Made by a program: the position numbers and the translations under genes. The notes below the pieces were generated by a model. It was not told the origin of the DNA and made no database searches. It saw nothing but the letters and a program-made list of their open reading frames with translations. DNA of 64,000 nucleotides from Paramagnetospirillum caucaseum (GTDB lineage Bacteria; Pseudomonadota; Alphaproteobacteria; Rhodospirillales; Magnetospirillaceae), in NCBI RefSeq assembly GCF_000342045.1, contig NZ_AONQ01000001.1, forward strand, positions 62,001 through 126,000. Reading direction: 5' to 3'. Within the stretch, counting starts at the first letter, position 1. Every line of letters begins with the position of its first letter. Shown in pieces: positions 35,401 to 45,532 of the stretch.

Positions 35401-37029
35401 CGAGGTGTGGAACATGGGGCAGTCCTCGCGCGGGAAGGCGGTGCCGTCGGGGCGGGTGTGGTGGACCATGGCGTGCATCATCCGGCCCACCAGATCCCCG
35501 GGCTCGTAGCCCAGCATGCGGGCGCCGGCCGGATTGATGAAGCTCATCCGCCCGTCGGGCGCCAGTCCGGCGATTCCCTCGTTGATGGAGGCAAGGATCA
35601 GGCGCGAACGCTCTTCCGCCTCGCTTAGTTGGTCGTTGGTGGATTCCAGTTCCTGCTGGCGCGCCGCCAGTTGCCGTTCCGAAGCCGCCAGGGTCGCCGC
35701 CTGGACTTGGGCCTCGGCCAGCAATTGCCGTGTCCTGCCGGTGCGCTCGATGATCTCCAGGCTCATGGCCATGAGCGGCATGATGCCGTCCAGCAGGGCC
35801 TGATCGCGGGGGCCGAAGCCCTCCATGGCGGCAAGCTCCGCCACCGCCAGCAACCGTTCGCCGCGCAGCACCGGGATCACCGCGATGGATTTGGGCGCCA
35901 CGTCGCCGGTGGCTCCGCCGATGCGGATATAGTCGGGCGGCGGCCGGGTGACGATGATCGGCGCGCGCTCCAGGGCGCACTGGCCGACCAGCCCCTCGCC
36001 GATCTCGAGGCCCTGTTCCAGGCTCTTGCGCTCACGGTGGGCGTAGCCGCCCAGCAGGTGGAGGCGCTTGCCCTCCCCGTCCAGCAGGTAGAAGGCGGCC
36101 TGGCCCAGCTTGAGCAGCGGCGCCAGCATGGAGAACAGCGTGCGGACCAGTTCGGCGGGGTCGGCGGTGGTCTGCAATTCGGCGGAAATGGCGGCCAGGT
36201 GGGTCTTGACCCAGCGCTGCTCCTCCATCTGGCGGGAATCGGCGCGCAGCACGTCGATGGAGCGGGCCAACGCCCCCACCTCGTTGGGCAGGTCGGTTCC
36301 GGGAACCTCCAGCTCCAGCCGGCCGGTGGCCAGTTGCCCCACCACCTCGCTGAGACGGTCGATGGGCCGGCGGATGGACAGGCTGACCATTCCCCCGGCC
36401 AGCAGGCTGGCCGCCACCGCGCCGGCCAGCAGCCCCAGGGTGAGCAGCATGCCCCGTTCCGCCGCCTGGGCCGCGCCGGCGGCCTCGATGCGGGCGCGCT
36501 CCTCCTTGTGATCGGCCGCCATCCTCAGCGCGGTATCGGCGGCGGCGGCGATATGCTGGAAATCGCGGGTCGAGACGAAGGCGGCGGCCTCGGCGCCGTT
36601 CCGGCGCAGCAGGAGCATGGCTTGGTCGACGCTGCCCTTGAAGGCGCGGAACTGCCCGTCGAAACGGATGAGGTTTCGCCGGCTCTCCTCGTCGAGGGCG
36701 TGGAGGCGGATCGCCTCGAGCTCGCGGCGCAGGCCAGCTTCGGCCTCGGCCAGTTGGGCAGCGGCCCGCTCGCGCTCCGCCGCGTCGGGGGCCAGGATGG
36801 CCTGGCGGACCGCCCGGCCCATCCAGGCCAGTTCGATCCGGGCATCCTTGAGGCCGGAAATGCTCCGCAGCTCATTCTCGTACAGCCGCTGGAAGCCGGT
36901 ATTGAGGACACTCTGGTTGTACAGACCGGCCAGCCCGAGCAGGACGGTCAGCAGCAGCACGATGGCGAAACCCGCCAGCAGCTTGGCCCGCAAGGTCGGA
37001 CGCTCCAGGACTTTCAGCAGACGGTTCAT
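32458..37029 (-). CDS. Very large hybrid sensor histidine kinase (HAMP-GAF-PAS3-HK-REC2-HPt)
   Basis: 1,523 residues. In order: membrane helix (about 15-37), four-helix periplasmic sensor (about 40-190), second membrane helix, HAMP (about 215-270), GAF (about 285-430), coiled coil, three PAS/PAC units (about 475-860), HisKA with [15 protein letters not shown], HATPase ([29 protein letters not shown]), two receivers ([10 protein letters not shown] with [21 protein letters not shown] with [11 protein letters not shown]) and a C-terminal HPt with [13 protein letters not shown]. All phospho-acceptor sites are intact, so a complete internal phosphorelay is expected. Coupled by ATGA overlaps to neighbours on both sides. 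Confidence 0.95.
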   Translation of the reverse strand: MNRLLKVLERPTLRAKLLAGFAIVLLLTVLLGLAGLYNQSVLNTGFQRLYENELRSISGLKDARIELAWMGRAVRQAILAPDAAERERAAAQLAEAEAGLRRELEAIRLHALDEESRRNLIRFDGQFRAFKGSVDQAMLLLRRNGAEAAAFVSTRDFQHIAAAADTALRMAADHKEERARIEAAGAAQAAERGMLLTLGLLAGAVAASLLAGGMVSLSIRRPIDRLSEVVGQLATGRLELEVPGTDLPNEVGALARSIDVLRADSRQMEEQRWVKTHLAAISAELQTTADPAELVRTLFSMLAPLLKLGQAAFYLLDGEGKRLHLLGGYAHRERKSLEQGLEIGEGLVGQCALERAPIIVTRPPPDYIRIGGATGDVAPKSIAVIPVLRGERLLAVAELAAMEGFGPRDQALLDGIMPLMAMSLEIIERTGRTRQLLAEAQVQAATLAASERQLAARQQELESTNDQLSEAEERSRLILASINEGIAGLAPDGRMSFINPAGARMLGYEPGDLVGRMMHAMVHHTRPDGTAFPREDCPMFHTSHDGRPRNVDDEVLWRRDGTSFPVEYSTTPVVKDGRVVGTVVSFRDITERKEAEDAIRDQAMFQQAMVDTIPYPLFYKGADARFLGFNRAYEQTFGVRRGDLIGKRVLDLDYLPEADRIAYQAEDETVIAQASSVEKEMPIPFADGKLHDTLYYVAGFRKADGSPGGLVGTFVDITERKQAAENLKRVNVLSDIALELTGSGYWQVDYSDPDYYYQSERAAKILGESLKPDGRYHLADEWFNRLVEANPETAKATEERYLGAIEGRYDHYDSIYAYRRPVDGKVVWVHAAGKLVHDEDGKIRYMYGAYQDITRQKEADTLLHQALEKAEAASQAKADFLANMSHEIRTPMNAIIGMSHLALKTELNPRQKDYVRKIQQSGQHLLGIINDILDFSKIEAGKLAVEHTEVYLDKVLDNVANLITEKTTAKGLELVFDVGSDVPNDLVGDPLRLGQILINYANNAVKFTEAGEIAIRVRLGQDLGGEVVLRFEVRDTGIGLSEEQRGRLFQSFQQADSSTTRKYGGTGLGLAISKKLAELMGGGVGVESEPGQGSTFWFTATLGKGKPRRKLLPRPDLRGRRMLVVDDNENARAVLVDMLAAMSFKVDDVESGALAVEAVRRTMGGDDAYQIVFLDWQMPGMDGIETAYAIKGLGLTRTPHMIMVTAHGREEVMAGAEHAGIEEVLIKPVNPSLLFDAAMRSLGAVPEDEPDDSAGAAVNEADLSGLRGLRVLLVEDNDFNQQVASELLADGGVVVELAENGAVAVEMVGAAPYDMVLMDMQMPVMDGVTATREIRRLGFGDLPIIAMTANAMQADKEKCLEAGMNDHLAKPIDPDAMFATLLKWRRAAPVAVPMAAAPVPASAPALPEIDPDIFDFERMGAIYKWDMARLRPILAAFLDDAGAKVARIGAETELAALRETAHGLKGTANTAGAVRLGRLAADLENAARNGNGEAVAMLAPLLAPTLDELRDALALLLADKGAS

Positions 37030-38579
37030 GGCGTTGCCTCATTCCCGGCCGGCGCGGCGGCGAACTGGCGGCGCTGGATTTCCAGATTGAGAGCCAGCAG
37101 CGAGGCCAGTTCCTCGAACTGCACCACATCGGCGGCGGACGGGGGATGGAGAACGGCGATCTCCACGGCGCCCAGCGGGGTATCGTCGAGCATCAGCGGC
37201 GCCATCAGCACCCCGGCCGGCGCAGCGTTGCCGAGGCCGGAGCGGATGGACCACGCCTCGACCTCCCGGCCGGCCAGCACCCGGCTCCGGCGGTCGAGGA
37301 CGCACTGGCCGAGCAATCCCGCCCCAGGAAGCAACTGCCCGGCGATTCCGGGGGGGGCAGCGTAGGACGCCGCCAGGTCCATGGCGGGCGCGCCGTCGCG
37401 GCCGAACACGTAGACCGCGCCCTGCAGCGCCCCCAGGATGTCGTGGGCCTCGGCCAGGAAGACCCGGCCCAGTTCGGCGACGCTCTTGGCCCGCTGGAAC
37501 TTCAGCGCCGCCTCGGCCCGCCGGTTCTTGCGCCCGGCGCTTTCCGCCTGCTCGCGGGCATAGTGCTCGATGCGCCGGGAGGCCATGGCCTGGGCATGCT
37601 GGCCGCGCGCCAGATTGAGCAGCAGCCCGGCAATCACCAGCAGGATCAGGCCGGTGGACAGCCCCGCCACCATGCCGTCGCGGTCGGCGGTGGTGGCGGA
37701 CAGGTCGTCGGCCACCACCAGCGACCAATCGCCATAGGGATCGTTCCACCGTACCCGGGTGGCGGCCAGGACATGGTCCCGGCCGGCGATCCGCACGATG
37801 CCGGGATCGGTGGAGAACGGCAGGACCGGAGGATCGGCCTTCTCGAACATGGCGCCGAACTGCCTGAGCTCGCGGATGGAGGCCAGGCGCTCCGCCGTGA
37901 CCTCGCCGGCCAGATGCCCGATCCACTCGGAGCGGCTGCTGGCGAATACCACGCCCTGGGGCGACAGCAGCAGGGCGATGCCGGCCCGGCCCCGCAACAG
38001 GCCGTCGACCCGTTCCAGGTCGGTGCGGGCCACCACCGCGCCGATGGGGGCGCTATCGCGCTGGGCAGAGGCGCGTACCGGGGCGGTGAAATACAGCGCC
38101 CGGTCGCCGCGCGCCAGGCTGACGGCGGCATAGACGTTGCCCTGCCCCTTCATGGCCATCTTGTAGTAAGGCCGGAACGCCACGTCGAGTCCGGTGGACG
38201 GCCGCCCGCTGTTGTCCCACGACGAATGGATGATTCCGTCCGTCCGCACCACGAACACCCCCTGGGCATCGTTGGAGCGGGCCACGTCCTCCAGCAATCC
38301 CGAGATACGGGGAAGATTGGCCGGCACCTCGCCGCGCGCGTCGAACTTGATATCCTGGGCCACCGCTCCCAGCAGCGACAACGCCCCCATGACGTTGCCG
38401 TTCAAGGTCTGGGACATGATCTCCACGCCACGCCGTTCGGCCTCGATCGTCAGCCGGGACAGGTGCTCGTCGTTGCGCGCCGCAACGGTCAGCCCCCCGG
38501 CCAGCCCGCCACCCAGGGCGGCAACAGCCAAGGCCAACAACCACCCCAGGCCACGGCTCCTGATCAGCACATCCCGCAT
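37026..38579 (-). CDS. Membrane sensor with periplasmic Cache and cytosolic GAF domain
   Basis: 517 residues. Membrane helix near residues 10-30, large periplasmic dCache-like domain ([14 protein letters not shown]...[16 protein letters not shown]...[10 protein letters not shown]), second membrane helix (about residue 300, [15 protein letters not shown]), a short coiled coil and a C-terminal GAF domain. There is no output domain, so it probably acts with the coupled hybrid kinase (ATGA overlap). The ATG at 38579 is chosen over one at 38645 that lacks a plausible binding site. Confidence 0.88.
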   Translation of the reverse strand: MRDVLIRSRGLGWLLALAVAALGGGLAGGLTVAARNDEHLSRLTIEAERRGVEIMSQTLNGNVMGALSLLGAVAQDIKFDARGEVPANLPRISGLLEDVARSNDAQGVFVVRTDGIIHSSWDNSGRPSTGLDVAFRPYYKMAMKGQGNVYAAVSLARGDRALYFTAPVRASAQRDSAPIGAVVARTDLERVDGLLRGRAGIALLLSPQGVVFASSRSEWIGHLAGEVTAERLASIRELRQFGAMFEKADPPVLPFSTDPGIVRIAGRDHVLAATRVRWNDPYGDWSLVVADDLSATTADRDGMVAGLSTGLILLVIAGLLLNLARGQHAQAMASRRIEHYAREQAESAGRKNRRAEAALKFQRAKSVAELGRVFLAEAHDILGALQGAVYVFGRDGAPAMDLAASYAAPPGIAGQLLPGAGLLGQCVLDRRSRVLAGREVEAWSIRSGLGNAAPAGVLMAPLMLDDTPLGAVEIAVLHPPSAADVVQFEELASLLALNLEIQRRQFAAAPAGNEATP

Positions 38580-38956
38580 CCGGCCTGTCCCAAAGCTCTC
38601 AGGAGCAGGAAGCTCCCCCTGAACCAAGGCAGGATAGCCCAGCAACCAGCAAACGAAAATTCCTTTTCATCCGCCCCCTTGCGCCACGGACGAAGACGGG
38701 ACAAAGCAACCCCGACACAGGGCCGGGGTTGCGGAAGGTTTCGGAGTCAAAGCAAAACTCACAAAAATACTCTAACAGGGGAAATAGTACCAATATCATG
38801 CCGTTATGTAAAGACAAAAACACAATAATGCCTGATTGCGCTTGATTGTTAATTATGACGATTTTTAGCAATATTTCTTGCTGATCTGATCGATTCTTTA
38901 TTTGAGGCGCCCATGCCCGCATTTCTGCGGACACGGGACTCCCCAAGACTATTGCA
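38580..38956. other. AT-rich intergenic region before the signalling operon
   Basis: About 370 bases with no credible gene. It is much richer in A and T than its surroundings (for example around 38755-38890) and lies between the 3' end of the symporter gene and the first gene of the signalling operon, both on the minus strand, so it should hold the signalling promoter. A small hairpin (CCGCA-GAAA-TGCGG on the minus strand, near 38912-38927) could end the symporter transcript, but has no T-run. Confidence 0.5.
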
Positions 38957-41050
38957 CTAGGCCCGCTTCAGGTTGGGATAGCGGACATCCTCGATCAGAT
39001 GCTGAATCTCCTGCGACGGGGCGGGAGTGAACATGCTGACCACGATGATGACCACGAACCCGAGCGGAATGCCGAAGATGCCGGCCGAGATCGGGTTGAT
39101 ATCCCACCAGAGGTTGGCCGGAACCGCGCGCGGGATGCCGAAGAACATCTCGCGCAGCCAGGGCTGGGTGGTGGCCATGTAGTAGAAGGTGATGCCGACG
39201 CCGGCCGCCATCCCGAGGGTGGCGGCGATGCCGGTGGCACGCTTCCAGAAGATGCCCAGCGTCAGCGCGGGGAAGAACCCGGCCGCCGCCAGCGAGAAGG
39301 CCGCCGACACCAGGAACAGGATGTCGGCGGGCTTTTGCGCCGCCACCAGCGCCGCCAGCACGGCGACGACCAGCAGCAGGGTCTTGGACAGCATGACGCG
39401 GCGGGCCACCGGCGCGTTCGGATCGATCATCTTGTAATAGAGATCGTGCGACAGCGCGTTGGCGATGGTCAGCAGCAGACCATCGGCGGTGGACAGCGCG
39501 GCGGCGAGACCGCCGGCGGCCACCAGGCCCGAGACCACGTACGGCAGGCCGGCGATTTCCGGGGTGGCGAGCACCACGATATCGCCGCCGATGGCGATTT
39601 CCGCCAATTGCACGATGCCGTCCTTGTTGATGTCGGTGACCGAGAGCAGCGACGGGTCCACCGCCGCCCAATTGGCCACCCAGGCCGGCAACGCCGTGAA
39701 GGCGGTGCCCACCACGTCGTTGTAGACCACGAACTTCACCAGCACCGCCAAAGCGGGGGCGGAGAAGTAGAGCAGGAAGATGAAGAACAGCGACCACGTC
39801 ACCGAGGCGCGCGCCGCCCGCACCGACGGCGTGGTGTAGTAGCGCATCAGGATGTGGGGAAGCGCCGCGGTGCCGACCATCAGGCACAGGATCAGCGCCA
39901 GGAAGTTCTTCTTGGCGATGGCCCTGGCATTCTCGTCCTTGGCGGCGAAGGCCTCGCCATGGGCGGCGATGGGCGCGGCCCTGGCCGCCACGGCCGCCTC
40001 CTTGGCCCAGGCCGCCTTGGCCGCCGCCTCGTCCTTGGGGAACTTGGCCAGCGCGTCCTCGGCCTTCTTGACGGAATCGGCGTTGCCCGACGACTTGGCC
40101 TCGGCCGCCTTGGCCTCCAGGCCCGCCTTGCCGGCGGCCATGGCCTTGGGAATGTCGGCCAGCTTGGCCTTGGCCTCGTCGGCCCTGGCCTTGAAGATGC
40201 CGCGCACCTCCAGTTCCTTGGGATCGGCGTTGAGCTTCTTCTCCAGCTCGGTGACCTTCTGCAGCTGGAAGCCGTAGACCGCCTGGGGAATCGGTATGCC
40301 GGTCTGCTTGACCGACAGCCACACCAGCGGGGTCAGGTAGGCGATGATCAGGATGATGTACTGGGCCACCTGGGTCCAGGTGACGGCGCGCATGCCGCCC
40401 AGGAACGAGCAGACCAGGATGCCGCCCAGGCCGACGAAGATGCCGAGCGTGAAGTCCACCCCCGACAGCCGCGTGGTGATCAGGCCGACGCCGTAGATCT
40501 GCGCCACCACATAGGTGAACGAGCACAGGATGGCGATGACGATGCCGACGAAGCGGGGGCCATGGCCGCCGTAGCGGGCACCCAGGAAGTCGGGAATGGT
40601 GAACTGGCCGAACTTGCGCAGGTAGGGCGCCAGGAACAGCGCCACCAGACAGTAGCCGCCGGTCCAGCCCATGATGAAGGCTAGGCCGGAATAGCCGGTC
40701 AGGTACAGGGTTCCCGCCATGCCGATGAACGAGGCGGCGCTCATCCAGTCGGCGCCGGTGGCCATGCCGTTGAACACCGCCGGCACCCGGCGGCCGGCCA
40801 CGTAATACTCGTCGGCGTCGCTGGTGCGGCTCATGATGCCGATGCCGGCATAGAGCAGCACGGTCATCACCAGGAAGCAGTAGCCGATCCATTGCCTCGA
40901 CATACCCATCTGCTCGGCGATGGCCAGCAGGATGACGAAGCCGAGGAAGCCGCCGGTGTAGAAGCCGTAGACCTTGGTCAGTTGTTGCGTGAAGGATTTG
41001 ATGGATTGGGTGGGCGCCCCGGTGGGGGCATCGCCTGGAATTCCAGCCAT
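38957..41050 (-). CDS. Sodium:solute symporter (acetate-type, VC_2705 subfamily)
   Basis: 697 residues, SSS family, about 13 membrane segments (first YGFYTGGFLGFVILLAI). Conserved SSS stretches are seen (YYVAGRRVPAVFNGMATGAD; the DGLLLTIANALSHDLYYK region). It is about 100 residues longer than usual because of a hydrophilic Ala/Lys/Glu-rich helical insertion at about residues 255-380. The TAATG overlap with the DUF4212 gene marks the two-gene symporter type. The substrate is probably a short organic acid such as acetate. Confidence 0.92.
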   Translation of the reverse strand: MAGIPGDAPTGAPTQSIKSFTQQLTKVYGFYTGGFLGFVILLAIAEQMGMSRQWIGYCFLVMTVLLYAGIGIMSRTSDADEYYVAGRRVPAVFNGMATGADWMSAASFIGMAGTLYLTGYSGLAFIMGWTGGYCLVALFLAPYLRKFGQFTIPDFLGARYGGHGPRFVGIVIAILCSFTYVVAQIYGVGLITTRLSGVDFTLGIFVGLGGILVCSFLGGMRAVTWTQVAQYIILIIAYLTPLVWLSVKQTGIPIPQAVYGFQLQKVTELEKKLNADPKELEVRGIFKARADEAKAKLADIPKAMAAGKAGLEAKAAEAKSSGNADSVKKAEDALAKFPKDEAAAKAAWAKEAAVAARAAPIAAHGEAFAAKDENARAIAKKNFLALILCLMVGTAALPHILMRYYTTPSVRAARASVTWSLFFIFLLYFSAPALAVLVKFVVYNDVVGTAFTALPAWVANWAAVDPSLLSVTDINKDGIVQLAEIAIGGDIVVLATPEIAGLPYVVSGLVAAGGLAAALSTADGLLLTIANALSHDLYYKMIDPNAPVARRVMLSKTLLLVVAVLAALVAAQKPADILFLVSAAFSLAAAGFFPALTLGIFWKRATGIAATLGMAAGVGITFYYMATTQPWLREMFFGIPRAVPANLWWDINPISAGIFGIPLGFVVIIVVSMFTPAPSQEIQHLIEDVRYPNLKRA

Positions 41051-41310
41051 TAGTCCTCTCCCTCCTCGACTCCGTATTCCTGGTCCAGCGCGTTCATGTA
41101 TTTGGCGTAGTACCAGATGATCCAGACATAGACGATCAGCGCGCCCTGGGCTCCAACCCAGAAGCTGAACGGCCATCCCATGAAGGAGAAGCTGAGTTCG
41201 CGGGCAAACCAGCCGATGATAAATGTCACGAAGAACCAGATCCCGAGCAGGATTGCCGTTATCTTGAGGTTCCTGTGCCAATACTCCTCGTGTTTTTCTG
41301 TGAGCTGCAT
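41050..41310 (-). CDS. DUF4212 small symporter subunit
   Basis: 86 residues with two membrane helices (ITAILLGIWFFVTFIIGWF; FWVGAQGALIVYVWIIWYY). DUF4212 proteins are the small partner of SSS symporters of the VC_2705 type. The ATG at 41310 has GGGAGGA upstream. The stop TAA overlaps the start of the symporter gene. Confidence 0.93.
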   Translation of the reverse strand: MQLTEKHEEYWHRNLKITAILLGIWFFVTFIIGWFARELSFSFMGWPFSFWVGAQGALIVYVWIIWYYAKYMNALDQEYGVEEGED

Positions 41311-41376
41311 GAGTCCTCCCAAATTGTCCCCCCGAAGTTCGCTCGGGTTTGTTATGCAATATTGAGATGCAAAAAC

Positions 41377-41970
41377 TCAGAAACGTCCCGTGGGCAGGTT
41401 GACTCCCGCCTTGATACCCGTCTCTTGCTCGAGCTGGAGTGCGACTTTGGGCTCGAACCTGGCGAGCCGGTGAACAACGCCTTCGGCCTTGTCGCGCTGG
41501 CCGAGGCGAAGATAGGCATGAGCCAGCTGGTACCAGCCATAGGGGCTCATGGGTTGCAGTTCGGTATTGCGCTTGAGGGCGGTGACCGCCTCCTCCACCT
41601 GCCCCGACTTGATCAGCGCCAGGGCCAGGCCGTACCAGGCGCGGTCCAGCTTGCCGTCGAGTTCGACGGCGCGGCGGAAGGCGGCTGCGGCCTCGGCGCT
41701 GTCCCCCGCCTCCTCCAGCAGAAAGCCCAGGTTGAACCAGGTGGCGGGCTGCGCCGGGTCGAGATCGAGGGACTGGCGGAACAGGGCGGCCGCCTCGGCC
41801 GCGCGCCCCTGCTCCGCCCTGGTATGGGCGATGGAGGAGACGATCCTGGCGTCATGCGGCGCGATGCCCCGCGCCCGCTCCCAGTAATGGACGGCCATGT
41901 CGTGACGCCGGGTCAGCAGGCAGAGAATCGCCATCTTGTGGCAGAACCAGAGTTCGAAGCCCTTCTTCAT
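41377..41970 (-). CDS. TPR protein
   Basis: 197 residues, about four to five tetratricopeptide repeats (MAVHYWERARGIAPHDARIV; AAALFRQSLDLDPAQPATWF; AAAFRRAVELDGKLDRAWYG; VTALKRNTELQPMSPYGWYQ). No signal peptide. Its ATG overlaps the stop of the small membrane protein upstream. Its proximity to the symporter genes is suggestive but not proof of a link. Confidence 0.88.
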   Translation of the reverse strand: MKKGFELWFCHKMAILCLLTRRHDMAVHYWERARGIAPHDARIVSSIAHTRAEQGRAAEAAALFRQSLDLDPAQPATWFNLGFLLEEAGDSAEAAAAFRRAVELDGKLDRAWYGLALALIKSGQVEEAVTALKRNTELQPMSPYGWYQLAHAYLRLGQRDKAEGVVHRLARFEPKVALQLEQETGIKAGVNLPTGRF

Positions 41971-42248
41971 GCATCCCCCTGCATCAGGTCGTGGCGAACG
42001 AAGATCAGCAACGCCCAGAGCCAGAACAGCAACAGGAACGAAACCACCGGCACATGCCGGTCGGCCACCTTGCCGGGCGTGATGCGGCGCACCACCCTGA
42101 CCACCGGAGAGGTCAGGAAGCGGAACAGCCGGTAGACGGGATTGTTTTCGTGCCGGCCGAAGCTCAGCACATAGACGAGAAGCTGCCCGAGGAGCAGAAG
42201 TCCCGCGAACTTGACCAGTTCATGAAGCAAAGCCAAGGCAAACTGCAT
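41967..42248 (-). CDS. Small two-helix membrane protein (YggT-like)
   Basis: 93 residues: membrane helix (LALLHELVKFAGLLLLGQLL), a basic loop with FLTSPVVRVVRRITPG, and a second membrane helix (VPVVSFLLLFWLWALLIFV). The loop motif recalls YggT proteins (SP-hydrophobic-RxxRxxxP), of which this would be a half unit. ATG at 42248; a GTG nine bases upstream is possible. ATGA-coupled to the TPR gene. Confidence 0.78.
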   Translation of the reverse strand: MQFALALLHELVKFAGLLLLGQLLVYVLSFGRHENNPVYRLFRFLTSPVVRVVRRITPGKVADRHVPVVSFLLLFWLWALLIFVRHDLMQGDA

Positions 42249-42464
42249 TCTCAGCACCCCTGGATCGTTGATCGGCCAGACATGGGGTCGGAAAACGGGC
42301 CATTACTGCAATGCAAAAATATGTTCGCAAGTGCGAAGTCACACACGAGCACTAAACGTCAGGTTGCCGTAAGCTATCCGACATTTACTAAGCGCGCAAC
42401 AGTTAATCATGAACGGCGATTGTTGCACCGCAAATAGACCGGACCAAAGGTATTATGACGAAGA

Positions 42465-43907
42465 TCAAGACAAGGAATTCTTCATACTCCACATCAAGGC
42501 ATTTATGGCCTTGAAGGCCTGCTTCAGGCGGTCGCGATCGCCGGATTTCAGCCGTTTGGGATCTATGGCGTTGGACAGGGGCAGCCCGGCGGCGAGGTCG
42601 GCCTGCTGCTGTTCCAGCAGGATACGCACCATCAGTTCATGGCTTTCCCGGAAGGCGGCAGCCTCGCCGGCCGACATGTGACCGCCCTCGGCCAGCAGCC
42701 TCAGGCGTTCGCCGGTTCCGGTGGCCTCGATGCGGTGCTTGAGCGCCAGGACGCGGGCCGCCGAGGTCAGCGGCAGCAATCCCGCCATCTTGATGTCCAG
42801 CCGCCCGTTGCGGGTGATGAACTGCCCGAGGATGCCGAGCGGCGCCTTGATGTCGCCGGCCGCCTGGGCCATGGCGTGCAGGAACTGGGGGGAACGGGCC
42901 GCCTGTTCGGTCAACTGGCGCCGCAGGTCGGAGGCCAGCCCGATATCGCCGTGAACCGGGCGGAAATCGACGAAAATATGGACGTTCAGCAACTCCTTGC
43001 CGTCGGCTCCGCGAATCCAGCGCTGGATCTGGGCGTCCCAGCCAGCGACGTCGTGCCGCCACTCGGCGTTGCAGGCCATCACCCCGCCGCCGCAGAACGG
43101 TACCCCGGCGGTGTTGAGGATGTCGCAGATGCGCTTGCCCAGTTCGGCGAACCAGGGATCGTCCCCGGGGCCGCCGGCGTGGACGATGGCATTGTCCTGG
43201 TCGGCGCCGAACAGCCCCTCGCGCCGGCCGCCCGAGCCCAGCAGCAGCAGGCACCATTGGGCCGGCGCCTTGCCCCAGCCCTCGGCCTCCATGGCCTGCT
43301 CGGCCAGGCGGGCGGCCCGCTCGGTCAGGGCGCGCAGCACCGAGCTCAGCACCGCCGCCACGCCCAGCGCCTCGACCCGCTCGGCCAGCAATTCCGCCGC
43401 CAGCCGGGGCAGCTTGGCCTTGGCCTTGCGCATGTCCTCGGCCGAGCGGGCCGCCTCGACCTCGTCGCCGACCAAGAGGGCGGTGGACGAGCGCATGTGC
43501 ATCAGGCCGCGCAAGGTGACCACCCCGGCGCCCACGCCCTGTTCGTCCACCGCCACCAGATGGCGCAGCCGCAGGCGGTCCATGCGCCCCATGGCCACGT
43601 AGGTGAAGGCGTCGCTGCGCACCGTGGCCACCGGCGAGGACATCACCGCCCCCAGGGGGACGTCGGCGGCCTCGTTGCGGTGCTCGGCCACCGCCTTCAG
43701 GACGTCGCGCTCGGTGACGATGCCCACCGGCCGCCCGGCCTCGTCGACCACCACCAGGGAGCTGATCCCCTTGAGACTCATCACCTTGGCGGCCTCGGCG
43801 ATGGTCGCCCCGGGCCGCGAGGTGGCCAGCGGCGTTCCCATGACCTCGGAGACGCGGTGGCGGTAGGCAAAGCTGTCGATCCGCTCCAGCGGCAACTCGT
43901 CGCTCAT
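42465..43907 (-). CDS. CBS-pair and DUF294 putative nucleotidyltransferase
   Basis: 480 residues. Two CBS domains (about 15-140: VSEVMGTPLATSRPGATIAE; GIVTERDVLKAVAEH), then a helical part and a GlnD-like nucleotidyltransferase domain with the motif LLGSGGRREGLFGADQDNAI, which keeps the GSG and DxD elements, followed by a DUF294 C-terminal domain. ATP or AMP binding to the CBS pair is a likely control. It is coupled by ATGA to the exonuclease gene. This pair occurs next to DUF4212-type symporters in other proteobacteria, as here. Confidence 0.92.
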   Translation of the reverse strand: MSDELPLERIDSFAYRHRVSEVMGTPLATSRPGATIAEAAKVMSLKGISSLVVVDEAGRPVGIVTERDVLKAVAEHRNEAADVPLGAVMSSPVATVRSDAFTYVAMGRMDRLRLRHLVAVDEQGVGAGVVTLRGLMHMRSSTALLVGDEVEAARSAEDMRKAKAKLPRLAAELLAERVEALGVAAVLSSVLRALTERAARLAEQAMEAEGWGKAPAQWCLLLLGSGGRREGLFGADQDNAIVHAGGPGDDPWFAELGKRICDILNTAGVPFCGGGVMACNAEWRHDVAGWDAQIQRWIRGADGKELLNVHIFVDFRPVHGDIGLASDLRRQLTEQAARSPQFLHAMAQAAGDIKAPLGILGQFITRNGRLDIKMAGLLPLTSAARVLALKHRIEATGTGERLRLLAEGGHMSAGEAAAFRESHELMVRILLEQQQADLAAGLPLSNAIDPKRLKSGDRDRLKQAFKAINALMWSMKNSLS

Positions 43908-45292
43908 GGTTTCCCCCTCAGCTGAGTATCCTCGTCCCACCCCATGTCCTTCTGGCGCGACCATTGACCGGCGGCCTTGCGCGAGAAGGCCCGCGCCTCG
44001 CCCAGCGTGCGGATGCCCCGGCGCTCCAGCTGCGGAACCAGCCGCACCCAGATTTCCGCCGTCACCAGGCTGTCGCCCAGGGCGGTATGGCGGCCGGTGA
44101 TGTTGATGCCCATGCGCGCCGCCTGATCGTCGATCTCGAAGCCGGTCTCCTCCGACGACAGCGCCGCCGCCAGCAGCAGGATGTCGAGGCGCTGCGGCGG
44201 CCGCCATTCAAGCCCGGCGCCGCGCACCGCGCGCTCCAGCAGGGCCAGATCGAAGCCGATGGAATGGCCGACCACCACCGATTCCGCCATGAAGGCCAGC
44301 ACCTCGGGCAGGATTTCGGCGATGGCCGCCTTGCCGCTCACCATGGAATCGCTGATGCCGTGCACGGCGGTGGAGCGCGCCGGGATGTGGCGGCCGGGAT
44401 TGACCAGCAGGTCCAGCACGGTGGAACGGTAGAGCCGCGCCCCGTGGCAGCGCACCGCGCCGACCGAGATGATGGAATCCCGGCTGCTGTCCAGGCCGGT
44501 GGTCTCGGTGTCGAGCACCACCACCGGCAGTTCGGCCAGCAGCGTGCCGTCGGCGGGCGGCGGGGCGGCGGGCGGCTGGTCGTGGAGGTCCAGGGCGAAT
44601 TCCACCTCGTGGCCGGCGGTCTGCTCGTCGGAGGGGAAGATGATCACCGATCCCCGGTGCTCGCCCAGGTCGAGCAGGGAGACGGGATGGGCCAGGCCGT
44701 CGAGCATGACCAGATCGGCCCCGACCGCCTTGCCGCCCGAGCGGGCGCCGCGCTGCAGGGCGGCCAGCAGGCTGTTACGGTCGACGGCGGCGTAGATGGA
44801 ACCGCCGATGGCCATATGGCCGCCGCCCAGGACCCGCTTGGCCGGCCCGTTGATCAGGCTGATCAGCCCGCTTTCGGTGATCACCACCACGCCGTCGTGG
44901 ATGGCCCTCAGCACCGCGGCCAGCCGCCGGTCCGGCTTGGCGGCCTCGTGGTGACGGCGTTGCGACAGCCCGGCGACCAGCCGCGCCATCTCGCCCATGG
45001 GGCCCTGGTCGCGCTCCATCTGCTCGGCGATGGCCTGGGGAAACAGCTGGCCGTGGGCGACGGCCTCGATGCCCGACCGCAGGCGGCGCAGCCGCTCGAA
45101 GTGGGAGCGCGCCGCCTCGTGGATGACGATCAGCGAAAGCCACCCCGCCACCAGCAACAGGCCGGCCACCCAGGCCGGCGGCGCCAGATCGGGCCGGTGA
45201 AGGGGCAGCAGCGCGGCCACGGCCAGGCCGAGCAGCACCGCCGCCAGCCAGCCGACGATCAGACTTATCCTGCGGAACCGGGTCGGATCCAT
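43904..45292 (-). CDS. Membrane-anchored DEDDh 3'-5' exonuclease
   Basis: 462 residues. Two membrane helices at the N-terminus (about 10-60), a HAMP/PAS-like sensory middle (RLAAVLRAIHDGVVVITESG, a PAS-like start), and a C-terminal DnaQ-type exonuclease with all motifs: VVLDTETTGLD (DxE), VGHSIGFDLALL, and HTALGDSLVTAE (HxxxxD). The product class is clear; the substrate is not. A membrane exonuclease with a PAS-like domain, coupled to a nucleotidyltransferase, suggests a role in signalling-nucleotide or short RNA turnover rather than replication. Confidence 0.9.
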   Translation of the reverse strand: MDPTRFRRISLIVGWLAAVLLGLAVAALLPLHRPDLAPPAWVAGLLLVAGWLSLIVIHEAARSHFERLRRLRSGIEAVAHGQLFPQAIAEQMERDQGPMGEMARLVAGLSQRRHHEAAKPDRRLAAVLRAIHDGVVVITESGLISLINGPAKRVLGGGHMAIGGSIYAAVDRNSLLAALQRGARSGGKAVGADLVMLDGLAHPVSLLDLGEHRGSVIIFPSDEQTAGHEVEFALDLHDQPPAAPPPADGTLLAELPVVVLDTETTGLDSSRDSIISVGAVRCHGARLYRSTVLDLLVNPGRHIPARSTAVHGISDSMVSGKAAIAEILPEVLAFMAESVVVGHSIGFDLALLERAVRGAGLEWRPPQRLDILLLAAALSSEETGFEIDDQAARMGINITGRHTALGDSLVTAEIWVRLVPQLERRGIRTLGEARAFSRKAAGQWSRQKDMGWDEDTQLRGKP

Positions 45293-45345
45293 CCACGCCC
45301 CCCCAACAACAAGCGGCGTTCCGATATTCGGTTTTTCTTTCTGGT

Positions 45346-45462
45346 TTAACGCTTCGGGCGCAAATCACACAAGCGGTATCGGGCGGCTGCCATTGCCCCA
45401 CCGGCCTCCCGCTCCTTCAGGATGCCGATGATCTGCTCCTCGCTGAACCGGCTGGGTTTCAT
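45346..45462 (-). pseudogene. Remnant of IS3-family transposase OrfA
   Basis: The 38-residue frame begins MKPSRFSEEQIIGILKEREA, the typical N-terminus of OrfA of IS3-group elements, then loses similarity and stops. OrfA is normally about 90 residues, and no OrfB or terminal repeat follows. It marks an old insertion at the boundary between core genes and the mazEF segment. Confidence 0.8.
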
Positions 45463-45532
45463 TCGTCCGCCCTTTCGATGGGCCGGGCTCTACCCAAATC
45501 TGGAGGAGGTTTCCCATGGCAGGTCACGGCGA

